Source of the DNA: Oxalobacteraceae sp. CFBP 8761
GTDB lineage: Bacteria; Pseudomonadota; Gammaproteobacteria; Burkholderiales; Burkholderiaceae_D
Length of the DNA: 64,000 nucleotides
Direction of reading: 5' to 3'
NCBI GenBank assembly: GCA_014841595.1
Contig: JACYUE010000003.1
Location: 62,001 to 126,000 of the forward strand
Below the pieces are notes generated by a model. It was given only the letters and a program-made list of their open reading frames with translations. It was not told where the DNA came from and ran no database searches. The position numbers and the translations under genes are program-made. Of the stretch, positions 46,397-56,607 are shown in pieces; position 1 is the first letter of the stretch; every line of letters begins with the position of its first letter.

Positions 46397-48058
46397 TCAA
46401 GAAGAAAACTCTACTTCTAATCGCGCTCGTTTTGTGGGGGAATTTCCATTGGGCCTCCGCTTGCCTGCCTCACTCGTCATATCGCTGCCACCTGCAACTT
46501 TGAATACTGACACTGCCGACACCAGACTATGTGCCTGCTGATTCAGGGCATCTGCGGCATCAGCCATCTGCTCGACCAGAGATGCATTTTGCTGGGTACC
46601 GCTATCCAGCGCCATGACTGTCTCGCCAACGCTGCTGATGCTCATGGTCTGCTCACGGGTGGCCGTGCTGATTTCGCTGATCAGCTCGGCGACGCTCTTT
46701 ACTTCGCTGACGATCGCAGTCATTGCTTGACCAGCGTTTGACACCATGTCCGCGCCCGATCCGATCATGCCGACGCTGTCAACAATCAGCACTTTGATTT
46801 CCTTGGCCGCCTGCGCACTACGCTGCGCCAGTGCGCGGACCTCACTCGCCACGACGGCAAACCCTCTGCCCTGCTCACCCGCACGGGCCGCCTCAACTGC
46901 TGCGTTCAGTGCAAGGATATTGGTCTGGAAAGCGATCCCATCAATCACTGAAATGATGTCTTCGATCTTCCTGGAGCTTGCCGTGATCTTTTGCATCGTG
47001 ATGACAACCTCGTCGACCATCGCACCGCCGTTTTCAGCAGAGGCGCGCGCGCTCAGCGCCAAATCACTGGCACGGGCGGCTGTGTCCGCATTGACGCGTA
47101 TGGTCCCGGTGATTTTCTCCATCGCGTTTGCACTTTCCTGCAACTGCCTTGCCTGCTCCAGAGTCCGTGCCGATAAATCTTTATTTCTGTCAGCAATCTC
47201 CGTTGAACCAGACTCGATCGTATCGGAGGAGCGACGAACACTATGTACGATGGTTGCCAGTGATTGCTGCATGTCTCCAAGTGATGCCATGACGCTGTTT
47301 GCCGGCGCGGTCGCTGCTTCCGGCAACGTACCCAGGTCTCCCGACCGGACTTGATTCGCGGCTTTTCTCAAATCGTGCGGATCGGCGCCCAAAGAGCGGT
47401 GCAAGCTGCGCTTTATCAAGCGTGAAAGGGCAATCGCCGTGACAACGGCAACCAGCGACACGCAGATCAACAACAAACGCTTGGCGCGGAATTTTTCAGC
47501 TGATTTCTGGATTTCAGCTTCTGCTGAGCTGGCAATCAATTTCGCATATTCGCCCACCGTGGCGATCAGCTTCTTCAACAGTGGCTGGCACTCGGCATTC
47601 ATTTTTTCAATGGCTTCAGGTTTCTTGCCGTTCAGTGCCATGTCGACAATTGCAAGCGCAATAGGGCCATAACGCTGCTCAATACTGACCAATTCGTCAT
47701 AGAGTTGATGCTCTCTTGGCGTCGCTTTCTTATCCAGATCAAGCAATTTTTTGAGCAACGCCATGCGGTCTTTGACGCGCTCATGGGCGGCCATCACTGC
47801 AGCCTTTTCTGCAGCGATGTCGGCAGGCGCATTCAATAAAATAAGGTTGCGCGCTGCGATTGCCCTTGCGCTTACTGCCGACCTGACATCACGCGCAACG
47901 CTGCCGCGATTGAACTCATCACCAACAAACCCGTCAAAGTTGGATTGGGCTTCACTCAAGCTGAATACTGCCAGCGAAGATATCGCCACAATGATTGAGA
48001 CGAGCGTCGCAAAAGCGATTGTCAGTTGTCGACTAAGGCGCTGCTTAAAAAAGTACAT
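46397..48058 (-). CDS. methyl-accepting chemotaxis protein
   Basis: Chemoreceptor of 553 aa. TM1 (about 13-33), a periplasmic four-helix-bundle ligand domain (about 34-190), TM2 (about 190-210), a HAMP-like linker, and the signalling domain. The domain contains the conserved hairpin [42 protein letters not shown]. It ends in a charged tail without the CheR-docking pentapeptide. The ligand is unknown and no che genes are nearby. Confidence 0.95.
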   Translation of the reverse strand: MYFFKQRLSRQLTIAFATLVSIIVAISSLAVFSLSEAQSNFDGFVGDEFNRGSVARDVRSAVSARAIAARNLILLNAPADIAAEKAAVMAAHERVKDRMALLKKLLDLDKKATPREHQLYDELVSIEQRYGPIALAIVDMALNGKKPEAIEKMNAECQPLLKKLIATVGEYAKLIASSAEAEIQKSAEKFRAKRLLLICVSLVAVVTAIALSRLIKRSLHRSLGADPHDLRKAANQVRSGDLGTLPEAATAPANSVMASLGDMQQSLATIVHSVRRSSDTIESGSTEIADRNKDLSARTLEQARQLQESANAMEKITGTIRVNADTAARASDLALSARASAENGGAMVDEVVITMQKITASSRKIEDIISVIDGIAFQTNILALNAAVEAARAGEQGRGFAVVASEVRALAQRSAQAAKEIKVLIVDSVGMIGSGADMVSNAGQAMTAIVSEVKSVAELISEISTATREQTMSISSVGETVMALDSGTQQNASLVEQMADAADALNQQAHSLVSAVSVFKVAGGSDMTSEAGKRRPNGNSPTKRARLEVEFSS

Positions 48059-48506
48059 GATGACCCCGAATTAAAAAGTACCACGCTGTCGGGCGTTTAT
48101 TCCCATACAGGAATGACACCGACCGACAGGCCGATTTTATGTTCGTGAAACCAGAGCGTTTTTAGGAACTTGTCAAATTAAAAGAAACATCAGAAAGCCG
48201 GCACGAAACAAATGCTCGGCGTTCCCAATGAATTTCCAACAGGGGCAGATTTTGGATAGACGCTGCGATTGCAGCAGATACGAAAAGGCACTTGTGGCAT
48301 CAATGTCCCAGCGCGTGAATGTCAGCGGTGACGATGCCCCAAGCTTATCTCAATTTCTAACGGGAAAGTTTCACGTCGACATCATCAGCCTGGCGCGCTG
48401 TAGCAAAAGTCCGACAAATGCGGTTCAGTGTTGGACGTTATCCTCGTGTGGCTTTCAGTAGCGACCACGCCATGTGTCTCGTCACCATGTTCAAAAAAGC
48501 CAGCCT
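48059..48506. other. intergenic, nothing recognised
   Basis: 448 bases between the chemoreceptor start and the response-regulator stop. Short open frames on both strands are not protein-like. No tRNA, repeat or clear promoter pair seen. Confidence 0.4.
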
Positions 48507-49538
48507 TCAGCGTGTGCTTTTTTTCTGGATCATCCCCGACGCACCGTCCAGTTCGCCATCGCGCGCGTCCCACGTCTGCTGTATGTCGAGCAACTCCGGC
48601 AGCGTCCTGTGAAACACCGCCACCAGCGCCGGATCGAAATCCGTCCCTGAGCGGCCATCCACATAGGCCACGATTTTGTCGACAGGCCAGGCTTCCTTGT
48701 ATGGGCGCTTGATGCTCAGGGCATCGAACACATCGGCGAGCGCCACCAGGCGCGCTGATTGGGGGATGGCCTCGCCGGCCAGGCCGGCCGGATAGCCGCT
48801 GCCATCCCACTTTTCGTGGTGATACAACGCCACCTCGGCGGCGAGCTGGAACACCTGCGCGGCGCTTTTGCTCAGAATGTCGTAGCCGATCTGCGGATGG
48901 GTTTTCATGATGGCCCACTCGGCGTCGTCCAGTGGACCGGGTTTGCGCAGGATGGCCTGGGGAATGCCTATCTTGCCGGTGTCATGCATCGGCGCCGCCA
49001 GTTCGAGCTGCTCGCTGTCTTCGGCGCTCCACCCTGCTCCTTTGGCGAGCGCCTTTGCGTAGGCAGCCATGCGCCAGATATGCGCACCGGTATCGGTATC
49101 GTTGAAATGCCCCGCCTGGCCCAGCATCGAGATCGCTTCGCGGTAACTCCTGGCCAGCAGTTCGGCCCGCACCTGGGATAAATGGCTGGCGACGCGCGCA
49201 CGCACGATCGGCGGCGACACGGGTTTCGTGATGTAGTCGACCCCGCCAGCAAAGAATCCGGCGGCTTCATTCACGGGGTCGGCGTATGCCGTCACGAAGA
49301 TGACCTGGATGGTCCCGGTGGTATCGCTCTGCTTGATTTTCAGGCAGAGGTCGTAGCCGTTGATGTCTGGCAGGCCGATGTCCAGCAACACCATGGCCGG
49401 GCGATGCTTGTGGAGCGCCGCCATTGTTTCGGCGCCGTTGCGGGCAAACACCAGCGTGTAGTCATCGCTGAGCACCTTGCGCATCATGGCCAGGTTCGCG
49501 GGCTCATCATCGACAAGTAAAATGACCGGGCGACTCAT
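48507..49538 (-). CDS. response regulator with HD-GYP domain (probable c-di-GMP phosphodiesterase)
   Basis: 343 aa: receiver domain (1-120, phospho-acceptor Asp53 in LLDIGLPDINGYDL), then an HD-GYP domain with MHDTGKIGIP (HD at 185-186), HHEKWDGSGYP (GYP at 248-250) and ALADVFDALS. In this RpfG-like family the domain cleaves c-di-GMP, affecting motility and biofilm. The sensor kinase is not adjacent. Confidence 0.95.
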   Translation of the reverse strand: MSRPVILLVDDEPANLAMMRKVLSDDYTLVFARNGAETMAALHKHRPAMVLLDIGLPDINGYDLCLKIKQSDTTGTIQVIFVTAYADPVNEAAGFFAGGVDYITKPVSPPIVRARVASHLSQVRAELLARSYREAISMLGQAGHFNDTDTGAHIWRMAAYAKALAKGAGWSAEDSEQLELAAPMHDTGKIGIPQAILRKPGPLDDAEWAIMKTHPQIGYDILSKSAAQVFQLAAEVALYHHEKWDGSGYPAGLAGEAIPQSARLVALADVFDALSIKRPYKEAWPVDKIVAYVDGRSGTDFDPALVAVFHRTLPELLDIQQTWDARDGELDGASGMIQKKSTR

Positions 49539-49805
49539 GGGCGGCTACCATGCGCAATGGTCAGCGCGATTGATGTTGGGCGGACGTGGCAGGCAAACAG
49601 GCCTGCCCGATCAACATAGGTCCCGAGGTATCGTACACGTGGAAATATTTTCGAATTTCTCAACATGCCTCCGAAGCGTCATGCAACCGCCAGGTGCGGC
49701 AATCACCTTTTTCGCCGCTTGAAAGATTAACTATTACTCTACACGAGGAAGAAAACCATGTGCGTTTTTTCCGCTTCGATCGCTGCCTGAATCGGCAAGT
49801 TTAGT
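49539..49805. other. intergenic region upstream of the ABC importer promoter
   Basis: Spacer between the HD-GYP gene and the importer operon, with no credible gene; the promoter and operator listed next lie at its downstream end. Confidence 0.4.
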
Positions 49806-49834
49806 TTGACCGTCAATTGACCCGATGCTATAGT
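49806..49834 (+). promoter_or_regulatory. sigma-70-type promoter of the ABC importer operon
   Basis: -35 TTGACC (49806-49811), 17-bp spacer, -10 TATAGT (49829-49834). The start point would be near 49841, directly upstream of the operator. Confidence 0.75.
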
Positions 49835-49847
49835 CGGGCAAAGCCAA

Positions 49848-49861
49848 TGGTAACGTTTCCA
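49848..49861 (+). promoter_or_regulatory. LacI-family operator at the ABC importer promoter
   Basis: TGGTAACGTTTCCA, a 14-bp near-palindrome with one mismatched pair, just downstream of the predicted start point, where bound repressor would block transcription. Its relative at 55120-55133 and the nearby LacI gene support the call. Confidence 0.7.
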
Positions 49862-49897
49862 ACGTGCCAAAAAAACATGGCACTGAACGGAGACAAG

Positions 49898-51160
49898 ATG
49901 GTCAAATTCCGCAACCTGGCAGCAGCCTGCGCATGGTTGTGCGCCGCTGCAGGTGCGCTGAGTATCGTGCTCGGTAGCGCGCCAGCCAGTGCGGCCGCAC
50001 CGAAAGCAGAAGTCATCCACTGGTGGACCTCCGGCGGCGAATCGAACGCCGTCAAGCAGGTCGCCCAGGCGTTTCGCAATGCCGGCGGCGTGTGGGTCGA
50101 CAGCGCCATCGCGGGCGGCGACCAGTCGCGCGCCGTCACCATCAACCGCATCATCGGTGGCAACCCGCCGACCGCTGCGCAGTTCAACACCTCCAGGCAG
50201 TTCACCGACGTCATCGAGCAAAATATGCTCAACAACGTCGACGCCGTCGCCAAGGCGCAGGACTGGGACCGCATCCTGCCCGAGCCGCTGATCGACGTCA
50301 TCAAGCACGATGGCCACTACTACGCGGTACCGCTCAATATCCACATGCAGACGTGGATCTGGTACTCGAAAGCCGCTTTCAAGAAGGCCGGCATCACGCG
50401 CGAACCGGCGAGCATGCCGGAACTCTTCACCGCGCTCGACAAGCTCAAGGCCGCAGGTCTGATCCCGCTGGCCCACGGCGGCCAGTCGTGGCAGGAAACC
50501 GTGCTGTTCTCGGCATTACTCGCCAATATCGGCGGACGCGATCTGTACCTGAAAGTGATCCGTGACCGTGACCAGGCCACGATCCTCTCGCCCGCGTTTC
50601 GCGACGTGCTGCTGGCCTTCAAGCGCATGAAGTCGTACGTCGATCCGGGCGCACCGGGGCGCAACTGGAACGACGCGACCGCGCTGGTCATCAGTGGCCG
50701 TGCGGGCTTCCAGGTAATGGGCGACTGGGCCAAGGGCGAATTTACCAATGCCGGCCAGCTGCCCGGAAAGCACTATGGCTGCATCGCCGGCCTCAAGCCC
50801 GACACGCCGTACCTGATGCAGGGCGACGTCTTCGTTTTCCCGCGCACAGACAAGCCGGACGCCATCAAGGCCCAGCAACTGCTGGCGCAAGTCGTCTCAC
50901 AGCCCGCATTGCAGATCGCGTTCAGCAAGCTGAAAGGCTCGATCCCCGTGCGCCTGGATGCCCAGTCCAATGAGCTCGACCTGTGCGCGCAAAAGGGCGT
51001 TGCCATCATCAAGGACCGCTCGCGCCAAGTCGGCGTGACCGAGGTCTATCTGACGCCCGACCAGAACGGGGCAATGCAGGACATCCTGACCGCGTACTGG
51101 AATATGGACACGCGCGTCGAGAAGGTCCAGCGCAGCATTGCCCGCGCCCTCAAATACTGA
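49898..51160 (+). CDS. sugar ABC transporter, periplasmic binding protein (GtsA-like)
   Basis: 420 aa with a signal peptide (cleavage near ASAAAP). The start of the mature part (EVIHWWTSGGESNAVKQVAQAF) and NPPTAAQFNTSRQFTDVIEQ resemble the glucose/mannose-binding proteins of CUT1-type importers. ATG 49898 follows a GGAGA ribosome site; an in-frame extension to 49817 lies over the promoter and operator. Substrate inferred as glucose or a short glucoside from the neighbourhood. Confidence 0.9.
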   Translation: MVKFRNLAAACAWLCAAAGALSIVLGSAPASAAAPKAEVIHWWTSGGESNAVKQVAQAFRNAGGVWVDSAIAGGDQSRAVTINRIIGGNPPTAAQFNTSRQFTDVIEQNMLNNVDAVAKAQDWDRILPEPLIDVIKHDGHYYAVPLNIHMQTWIWYSKAAFKKAGITREPASMPELFTALDKLKAAGLIPLAHGGQSWQETVLFSALLANIGGRDLYLKVIRDRDQATILSPAFRDVLLAFKRMKSYVDPGAPGRNWNDATALVISGRAGFQVMGDWAKGEFTNAGQLPGKHYGCIAGLKPDTPYLMQGDVFVFPRTDKPDAIKAQQLLAQVVSQPALQIAFSKLKGSIPVRLDAQSNELDLCAQKGVAIIKDRSRQVGVTEVYLTPDQNGAMQDILTAYWNMDTRVEKVQRSIARALKY

Positions 51161-51164
51161 CGCC

Positions 51165-52058
51165 ATGCACGCACCCCGACTCTCCCGGCACCTCAGTCCC
51201 CATATCGCCCTGCTGCCAATGGCGCTGACGGTGCTGCTGGCTTACGTCGGCGGCGCGCTGTGGACCCTGCGCACGTCGTTCACCGCCTCGCGCACCTTCC
51301 CGTCCGATAAGTTCATCGGCGTGGCGCAGTACGTGCGCCTGTTCGACAACGAGCGCTGGCTGCTCTCGCTGCATAACCTGGCCGTCTACGGCGCGGTATT
51401 CATCGTCGCCTGCATGGTCATCGGTTTTTTGCTGGCCGTGTTCATCGACCAGAACGTCAAGGGTGAAGGCCTGCTGCGCACCGTGTTCCTGTACCCGTAT
51501 GCGATGTCGTTCATCGCCACGGGCCTCGTGTGGCAATGGCTGCTGGCGCCCGGCAGCGGCATCGAAGGGGCCGTGCGCCAGCTGGGCTTCCCCGGTTTTT
51601 CGTTCGACTGGATCGTGCACCAGGACCTGGTGATCTACACCGTCGTCATCGCCACCGTATGGCAGGCTTCGGGCCTGGTCATGGCGCTGATGCTGGCCGG
51701 CCTGCGCGGCATCGATCCCGAGATTTACAAGGCTGCGCGCCTGGATGGCATTCCGGCCTGGCGCGTGTACCTGCAGATCGTGCTGCCGATGCTCGGCCCC
51801 ACCGTGGCGACCGTATTCCTGCTGCTCTCGACCGCGGTCGTCAAGCTGTTCGACGCCGTCGTCGCAATGACGCAGGGCGGCCCCGGCATCGCCAGCGAAG
51901 TGCCGGCCAAGTTCATCATGGACCATCTGTTCCTGCGCTCGAACATTGGCCTGGCGTCGGCCGGCGCCGTGACGCTGCTGGTGCCGGTGCTGGCCCTGCT
52001 CGCGCCATATGCCTATGCGCGCAGCCGCCGCGCGCGCCTGAGCGGAGGGCACGCATGA
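51165..52058 (+). CDS. sugar ABC transporter permease 1
   Basis: MalF/UgpA-like inner-membrane permease, 297 aa, about six TM helices. The cytoplasmic EAA loop reads IYKAARLDGIPAWRVYLQIVLPMLGP. ATG 51165 lies 4 bases after the binding-protein stop. It pairs with the next gene, which it overlaps by 4 bases. Confidence 0.93.
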   Translation: MHAPRLSRHLSPHIALLPMALTVLLAYVGGALWTLRTSFTASRTFPSDKFIGVAQYVRLFDNERWLLSLHNLAVYGAVFIVACMVIGFLLAVFIDQNVKGEGLLRTVFLYPYAMSFIATGLVWQWLLAPGSGIEGAVRQLGFPGFSFDWIVHQDLVIYTVVIATVWQASGLVMALMLAGLRGIDPEIYKAARLDGIPAWRVYLQIVLPMLGPTVATVFLLLSTAVVKLFDAVVAMTQGGPGIASEVPAKFIMDHLFLRSNIGLASAGAVTLLVPVLALLAPYAYARSRRARLSGGHA

Positions 52059-52885
52059 CAGCGCGACTCTCGCCGGCCCGCATCGGCATCTACGCTTTTT
52101 TGCTGAGCGCCGCGCTGTTCTTTTTGCTGCCCCTGTACGTCATGGTCATCACGTCCTTCAAGCCAATGGACGAGATCAGGATGGGCAATGTGTTCGCCCT
52201 GCCCGGCGTGGCCACGCTCGATCCATGGCGCGCAGCCTGGGGCGCGGTCAGCCAGGGTTTCTGGAACTCGGTGGCAATCGCCGTCCCCAGCACCGTGATC
52301 CCGATCCTGCTCGGCGCGATCAATGGCTACGCGCTGTCGTTCTGGCGCCCGCGTGGCGCGAACCTGCTGTTCGGCGTGCTGCTGGCCGGCGCCTTCATTC
52401 CGGTGCAGGTGATGATTTATCCGCTGGTGTGGATGATGGCGCATGCCGGCGTCTTTGGCTCGCTGCCGGCGATCGTCGTCGTGCACGTCATCTTCGGCAT
52501 GCCGCTCATGACGCTGCTGTTCCGGAATTACTATGCGTCCGTGCCGCACGAGTTGTTCCAGGCCGCGCGCATCGATGGCGGCGGCTTCTGGCGCATCTTC
52601 CTGCAGGTGATGCTGCCGATGTCGCTGCCGATCATCGTGGTGGCTGCGATCATGCAGGTCACGGGTGTCTGGAACGATTACATCCTGGGCCTGGTGTTCG
52701 CTGGCCGCGAGAACCTGCCGATGACAGTGCAGCTCAATAACGTGATCAACACCACTACCGGCACCCGCATGTACAACGTGAACATGGCCGCCACCATCCT
52801 GACGGCCGCCGTGCCGCTGGTGATCTACTTCATCTCCGGACGCTGGTTCGTGCGCGGTATCGCCGCCGGCGCCGTGAAAGGCTGA
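52055..52885 (+). CDS. sugar ABC transporter permease 2
   Basis: MalG-like permease, 276 aa, six TM helices, EAA loop ELFQAARIDGGGFWRIFLQVMLPMSLP. The ATG at 52055 overlaps the stop of permease 1. It ends 5 bases before the ATPase gene. Confidence 0.93.
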   Translation: MTARLSPARIGIYAFLLSAALFFLLPLYVMVITSFKPMDEIRMGNVFALPGVATLDPWRAAWGAVSQGFWNSVAIAVPSTVIPILLGAINGYALSFWRPRGANLLFGVLLAGAFIPVQVMIYPLVWMMAHAGVFGSLPAIVVVHVIFGMPLMTLLFRNYYASVPHELFQAARIDGGGFWRIFLQVMLPMSLPIIVVAAIMQVTGVWNDYILGLVFAGRENLPMTVQLNNVINTTTGTRMYNVNMAATILTAAVPLVIYFISGRWFVRGIAAGAVKG

Positions 52886-52890
52886 CCCTC

Positions 52891-53952
52891 ATGTCGAATG
52901 TCCATCTGCGCAAACTGTGCATCACCCGCGGCAATAACGAGATCATCCGCGACCTCGATCTGGAAATCGCACCGGGCGAATTCCTCGTGCTTCTCGGCCC
53001 ATCGGGCTGCGGCAAGTCCACGCTGCTACACAGCATCGCGGGGCTGATCGATGTCTCGGGCGGCGCCATCGAAATCGGCGGGCGCGACATGAGCCACGCC
53101 GATCCAAGCGAGCGCGGGATCGGCATGGTGTTCCAGTCGTACGCGCTGTATCCGACGATGACGGTTGAGAAGAACATGTCGTTCGGCCTGCGCATCGCCG
53201 GCACGCCGAAGGCCGAAGTGACGCGCCGCGTGCGCCACACGGCCGAGATGCTGCAGCTTGGCGCCCTGCTCGATCGCAAGCCGGCGCAGCTCTCGGGTGG
53301 CCAGCGCCAGCGTGTGGCGATCGGGCGCGCCTTGGTGCGCGAAGCGGGCGTGTACCTGTTCGACGAGCCGCTGTCGAACCTGGACGCCAAGCTGCGCGCC
53401 GAACTGCGGCGCGAACTCAAGCTGCTGCACCAGCGCCTGGGTTCAACGATGATCTATGTGACGCACGACCAGGCCGAGGCGATGACGCTGGCCACGCGCA
53501 TCGTCGTGATGCAGGGTGGCCGCATCCAGCAGATCGGTACCCCGGCCGAGGTCTACGACACGCCGGCAAACCGCTTCGTGGCAGGCTTTCTCGGTTCGCC
53601 CTCGATGAATTTTATTGACGGCAGCATCGATGCGGCCGGGCGCTTCAGCGCCGGAGGCGTCAGGCTGCAGCTCGCGGGCCCCGTTGCGGCAGGCGCCGTG
53701 ACGCTGGCCGCGCGCCCCGAACATCTCCGGATCGACGGGCATGGCGCGCTGCAGGCCAGCGTCACGCTGGTCGAACCGATGGGCAATCACCAGGTGGTGT
53801 GGCTCGACTGCGCCGGCCAGGTCTTGTCCGCCATCGTGCACGATGCGCGGCCGCTGGCAGCCGGTCAATCCGTGCGCTTTGCGATCGATGCGCAGCGGGT
53901 GTCGTTGTTCGATGGCTCCACCGGCAATCGGCTGCAATCAGGGATGCCATAG
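52891..53952 (+). CDS. sugar ABC transporter ATP-binding protein (MalK/UgpC type)
   Basis: 353 aa. Walker A GPSGCGKST, Q-loop FQSYALYPTMTVEKN, signature LSGGQRQR, Walker B VYLFDEPLSNLD, H-loop VTHDQAEA, then a C-terminal OB-fold (TOBE) regulatory domain (about 235-350). Energises sugar import. Confidence 0.96.
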   Translation: MSNVHLRKLCITRGNNEIIRDLDLEIAPGEFLVLLGPSGCGKSTLLHSIAGLIDVSGGAIEIGGRDMSHADPSERGIGMVFQSYALYPTMTVEKNMSFGLRIAGTPKAEVTRRVRHTAEMLQLGALLDRKPAQLSGGQRQRVAIGRALVREAGVYLFDEPLSNLDAKLRAELRRELKLLHQRLGSTMIYVTHDQAEAMTLATRIVVMQGGRIQQIGTPAEVYDTPANRFVAGFLGSPSMNFIDGSIDAAGRFSAGGVRLQLAGPVAAGAVTLAARPEHLRIDGHGALQASVTLVEPMGNHQVVWLDCAGQVLSAIVHDARPLAAGQSVRFAIDAQRVSLFDGSTGNRLQSGMP

Positions 53953-54012
53953 TCAGATGAATACAGTATGCTTGGCGGCTATTTTGATCCACTCATCGAA
54001 CAGGAATCGCAC

Positions 54013-55065
54013 GTGGCGACAATCAAGGACGTAGCGCGGCTGGCCGGCGTCGGTCTCGGCACCGCCTCGCGCGTGGTCAGCGGCAAAGGCTCGGTCTCGC
54101 CCGCCACGCTCGAACGCGTGCGCAAGGCGATCGACGAGCTGGGTTTCCGCCCGTCGCACGCGGCGCGCGCCCTGCTGTCGGGCACCAGCCGGATGGTCGG
54201 TGTGTATATCCCGGTGTTGTCGGGCACCTTCTACACGCCCATCCTGCAGATCATCGATACCGAACTGCGCGCCGCCGGCCTGCACATGGTGGTGGCCTTT
54301 GGCGTGGGCCTGGGCGACGCGCGCAACCAGGCCATCGAAGGCATCGAATTTTTGATCGAGCGCGGCTGCGATGGCCTGATCATGATGACCAGCGCGCTGA
54401 CCGATGACGACATCGCCGCGCTGGGCGCCAAACGCCGCACGATCGTCTCGCTCAACCACGATTTCACCGACCTGCTCGGCCAGTGCTTCACGGTCGACCA
54501 CGCGCAGGGCGGGCGCCTTGCGGCGCGCGCGCTGCTCGATCATGGCCACCGCGACATCGCCGTCATCGCCGGCCCGAATGCGCTGGTCGACAACGTGGCG
54601 CGTGTCGATGGCTTCATGCACGAACTGCTGGCCGAAGGCCTCGATACCGACAAGGTCTGGATCGCCGAAAGCGACTTCTCGCCGCAGGGCGGCTGGCTGG
54701 CGGCCAAGGCGCTGGTCGAATCGAAAACGCCGTGCACGGCGCTGTTCTGCGCCAACGACGAGATGGCGGTCGGCGCGCTGTCGTACTTCCAGGAAGCCGG
54801 GATCAGCGTGCCGCGCGACCTGTCGGTGATCGGCTACGACGACACGCCCAGCGCCGAATTCGCGGCGCCGCGCCTGACGTCGGTGCACATGCCGTGGCGC
54901 GAGATGACGCTGGCCGGCATCAACGCCCTGCTCAATCGCTGCTATGACCTGAGCCGCCCGGTGGCGCGCACGCTTCCCGTCAGCGTGACGATGCGCGCAT
55001 CGCTGGCCAGGGCCGCTGGCAGCAAGGCCAAGCCCAAAGCCAAACACGAGGGCAAGAAAACATGA
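54013..55065 (+). CDS. LacI-family transcriptional regulator
   Basis: 350 aa. HTH at the N-terminus (TIKDVARLAGVGLGTASRVVSG) with the hinge helix region (RPSHAARALLSG), then a periplasmic-binding-protein-like sensor (AIEGIEFLIERGCDGLIMMTS, IGYDDTPSAEFAAPRLTSV). Start taken as GTG 54013 because the product then begins MATIKDVA as in most LacI proteins; ATG 53968 in frame would add 15 residues. It probably binds the 14-bp palindromes at 49848 and 55120. The tail is Lys-rich. Confidence 0.92.
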   Translation: MATIKDVARLAGVGLGTASRVVSGKGSVSPATLERVRKAIDELGFRPSHAARALLSGTSRMVGVYIPVLSGTFYTPILQIIDTELRAAGLHMVVAFGVGLGDARNQAIEGIEFLIERGCDGLIMMTSALTDDDIAALGAKRRTIVSLNHDFTDLLGQCFTVDHAQGGRLAARALLDHGHRDIAVIAGPNALVDNVARVDGFMHELLAEGLDTDKVWIAESDFSPQGGWLAAKALVESKTPCTALFCANDEMAVGALSYFQEAGISVPRDLSVIGYDDTPSAEFAAPRLTSVHMPWREMTLAGINALLNRCYDLSRPVARTLPVSVTMRASLARAAGSKAKPKAKHEGKKT

Positions 55066-55119
55066 CATCGCTGGCCCAGCCAGCACCGGCCGCGCGCGGC
55101 CATTTTTTTGGACACGAAC

Positions 55120-55133
55120 TGGAAAGCTTTCCA
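55120..55133 (+). promoter_or_regulatory. LacI-family operator upstream of the GH1 operon
   Basis: TGGAAAGCTTTCCA, a perfect 14-bp palindrome 65 bases before the GH1 start and 55 after the LacI gene. It shares TGG-AA--TTTCCA with the operator at 49848. Confidence 0.75.
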
Positions 55134-55197
55134 AATGACTTGGATGTTTTCCTGAAAATTTTCAATCAGACCTTATTGACCAGATAGAGCGAAACCC

Positions 55198-56562
55198 ATG
55201 ACCACTGCCAACCGCCCCGAGCCACAAGCGCCGCAGCGCAGCGATTTTGCCCGCGATTTTTTGTGGGGCTGCGCCACATCGTCCTACCAGATCGAAGGCG
55301 CCGGCCGCGACGACGGCCGCGTGGAATCGATCTGGGACCGCTTTGCCGCCACGCCCGGTACGATCCGTGACGGCTCCAATGGCCTGGTCGCCTGCGACCA
55401 TTACCACCGCTGGCCGGAAGACTTCGACATCGCGCGCGGCATGGGCCTGAACGCCTACCGCTTCTCGATCGCCTGGCCGCGCATCTATAGCGAAGGCGGC
55501 GGCGCGCCGAACCAGAAGGGCCTGGACTTCTATTCGCGTCTGGTCGACGGCATGCTCGAACGCGGCCTGCAGCCATGGGCCACGCTGTACCACTGGGACT
55601 TGCCGCAAACGTTGCAGGACGCGGGCGGCTGGGAACACCGGGCGACGATCGACGCCTTCCTTGACTACACCGACGCCATGACGCGCACGCTCGGCGACCG
55701 CGTCAAGCACTGGATCACCCACAACGAGCCATGGTGCACGGCGATCATCGGCAACTTCGAAGGCTGGCATGCGCCCGGCAAGACCGACCTGAAGGCCGCG
55801 CTGCAGGTCGCGCACAATGTGCTCGTCTCGCACGGCAAGGCGGTGCCGCTGATCCGCGCGAATGTGCCGGATGCGCAGGTCGGCATGGCCGTCAGCCTGC
55901 ACCCGCTGCGCGCGGCAAGCGACAGCGCCGAGGACATCGCGGCAAAGGAACGCCACGACGGCCTGCGCTATCGCTGGTTCCTCGATCCGCTGTTCGGCCG
56001 TGGCTATCCTGAAGACACGCTCGCGCAGGTCGGCGCTGCAGCGCCCGACGTCGCGCCGGGCGACATGGAGGCCATCGCGGTCAAGACCGATTTCATGGGC
56101 GTGAATTACTACTTTCCTGAAACCGTCGCGCATGCCGCCGGGCACGCGCCGCTGGACACCAAGGTGCTGCCACCCACCGATGGCGAAATCACCGCGATGG
56201 GCTGGCCCGTGGTGCCCGAAGGCCTGGCCGAACTCCTGCTGCGCATCGAGAACGACTACCACCCGGGCCCGATGTACGTGACCGAAAACGGTTCGGCGTT
56301 TGACGACGTGATAGGCGCCGACGGCGAGATCGACGATGTACAGCGCCGCCACTACCTGATGCGCCACCTGGCCTCGCTCAAGGCCGCGATCGACGGCGGC
56401 GCGCCAGTCAAGGGTTACTTCGCCTGGAGCCTGCTCGACAACTTCGAATGGGCCGAAGGCTATCTGAAGCGTTTCGGCCTGGTGCACATCGATTACGCTA
56501 CGCAGCAACGCCGCCTCAAGAGCAGCGGCAAATGGTACGGCGCGTTCCTGCGCCAGGCATGA
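55198..56562 (+). CDS. GH1 beta-glucosidase
   Basis: Retaining glycosidase releasing glucose from beta-glucosides, 454 aa, TIM barrel. N-terminal FLWGCATSSYQIEGA, acid/base Glu177 in THNEPWC and nucleophile Glu363 in YVTENGSAF, with SLLDNFEWAEGYLKRFGLV near the end. No signal peptide, so cytoplasmic, acting on imported oligosaccharides. First of a four-gene run (GH1, GH3, glk, MFS). Confidence 0.95.
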   Translation: MTTANRPEPQAPQRSDFARDFLWGCATSSYQIEGAGRDDGRVESIWDRFAATPGTIRDGSNGLVACDHYHRWPEDFDIARGMGLNAYRFSIAWPRIYSEGGGAPNQKGLDFYSRLVDGMLERGLQPWATLYHWDLPQTLQDAGGWEHRATIDAFLDYTDAMTRTLGDRVKHWITHNEPWCTAIIGNFEGWHAPGKTDLKAALQVAHNVLVSHGKAVPLIRANVPDAQVGMAVSLHPLRAASDSAEDIAAKERHDGLRYRWFLDPLFGRGYPEDTLAQVGAAAPDVAPGDMEAIAVKTDFMGVNYYFPETVAHAAGHAPLDTKVLPPTDGEITAMGWPVVPEGLAELLLRIENDYHPGPMYVTENGSAFDDVIGADGEIDDVQRRHYLMRHLASLKAAIDGGAPVKGYFAWSLLDNFEWAEGYLKRFGLVHIDYATQQRRLKSSGKWYGAFLRQA

Positions 56563-56607
56563 ATTCCTATGCATGAATCCATACAACGACAACGAACGAG
56601 ACAAACC

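Noticed and set aside
48385..48918. 177-aa minus-strand frame overlapping the HD-GYP gene
   Set aside because: Out of frame with a clear HD-GYP coding sequence; Arg/Gly-rich shadow.
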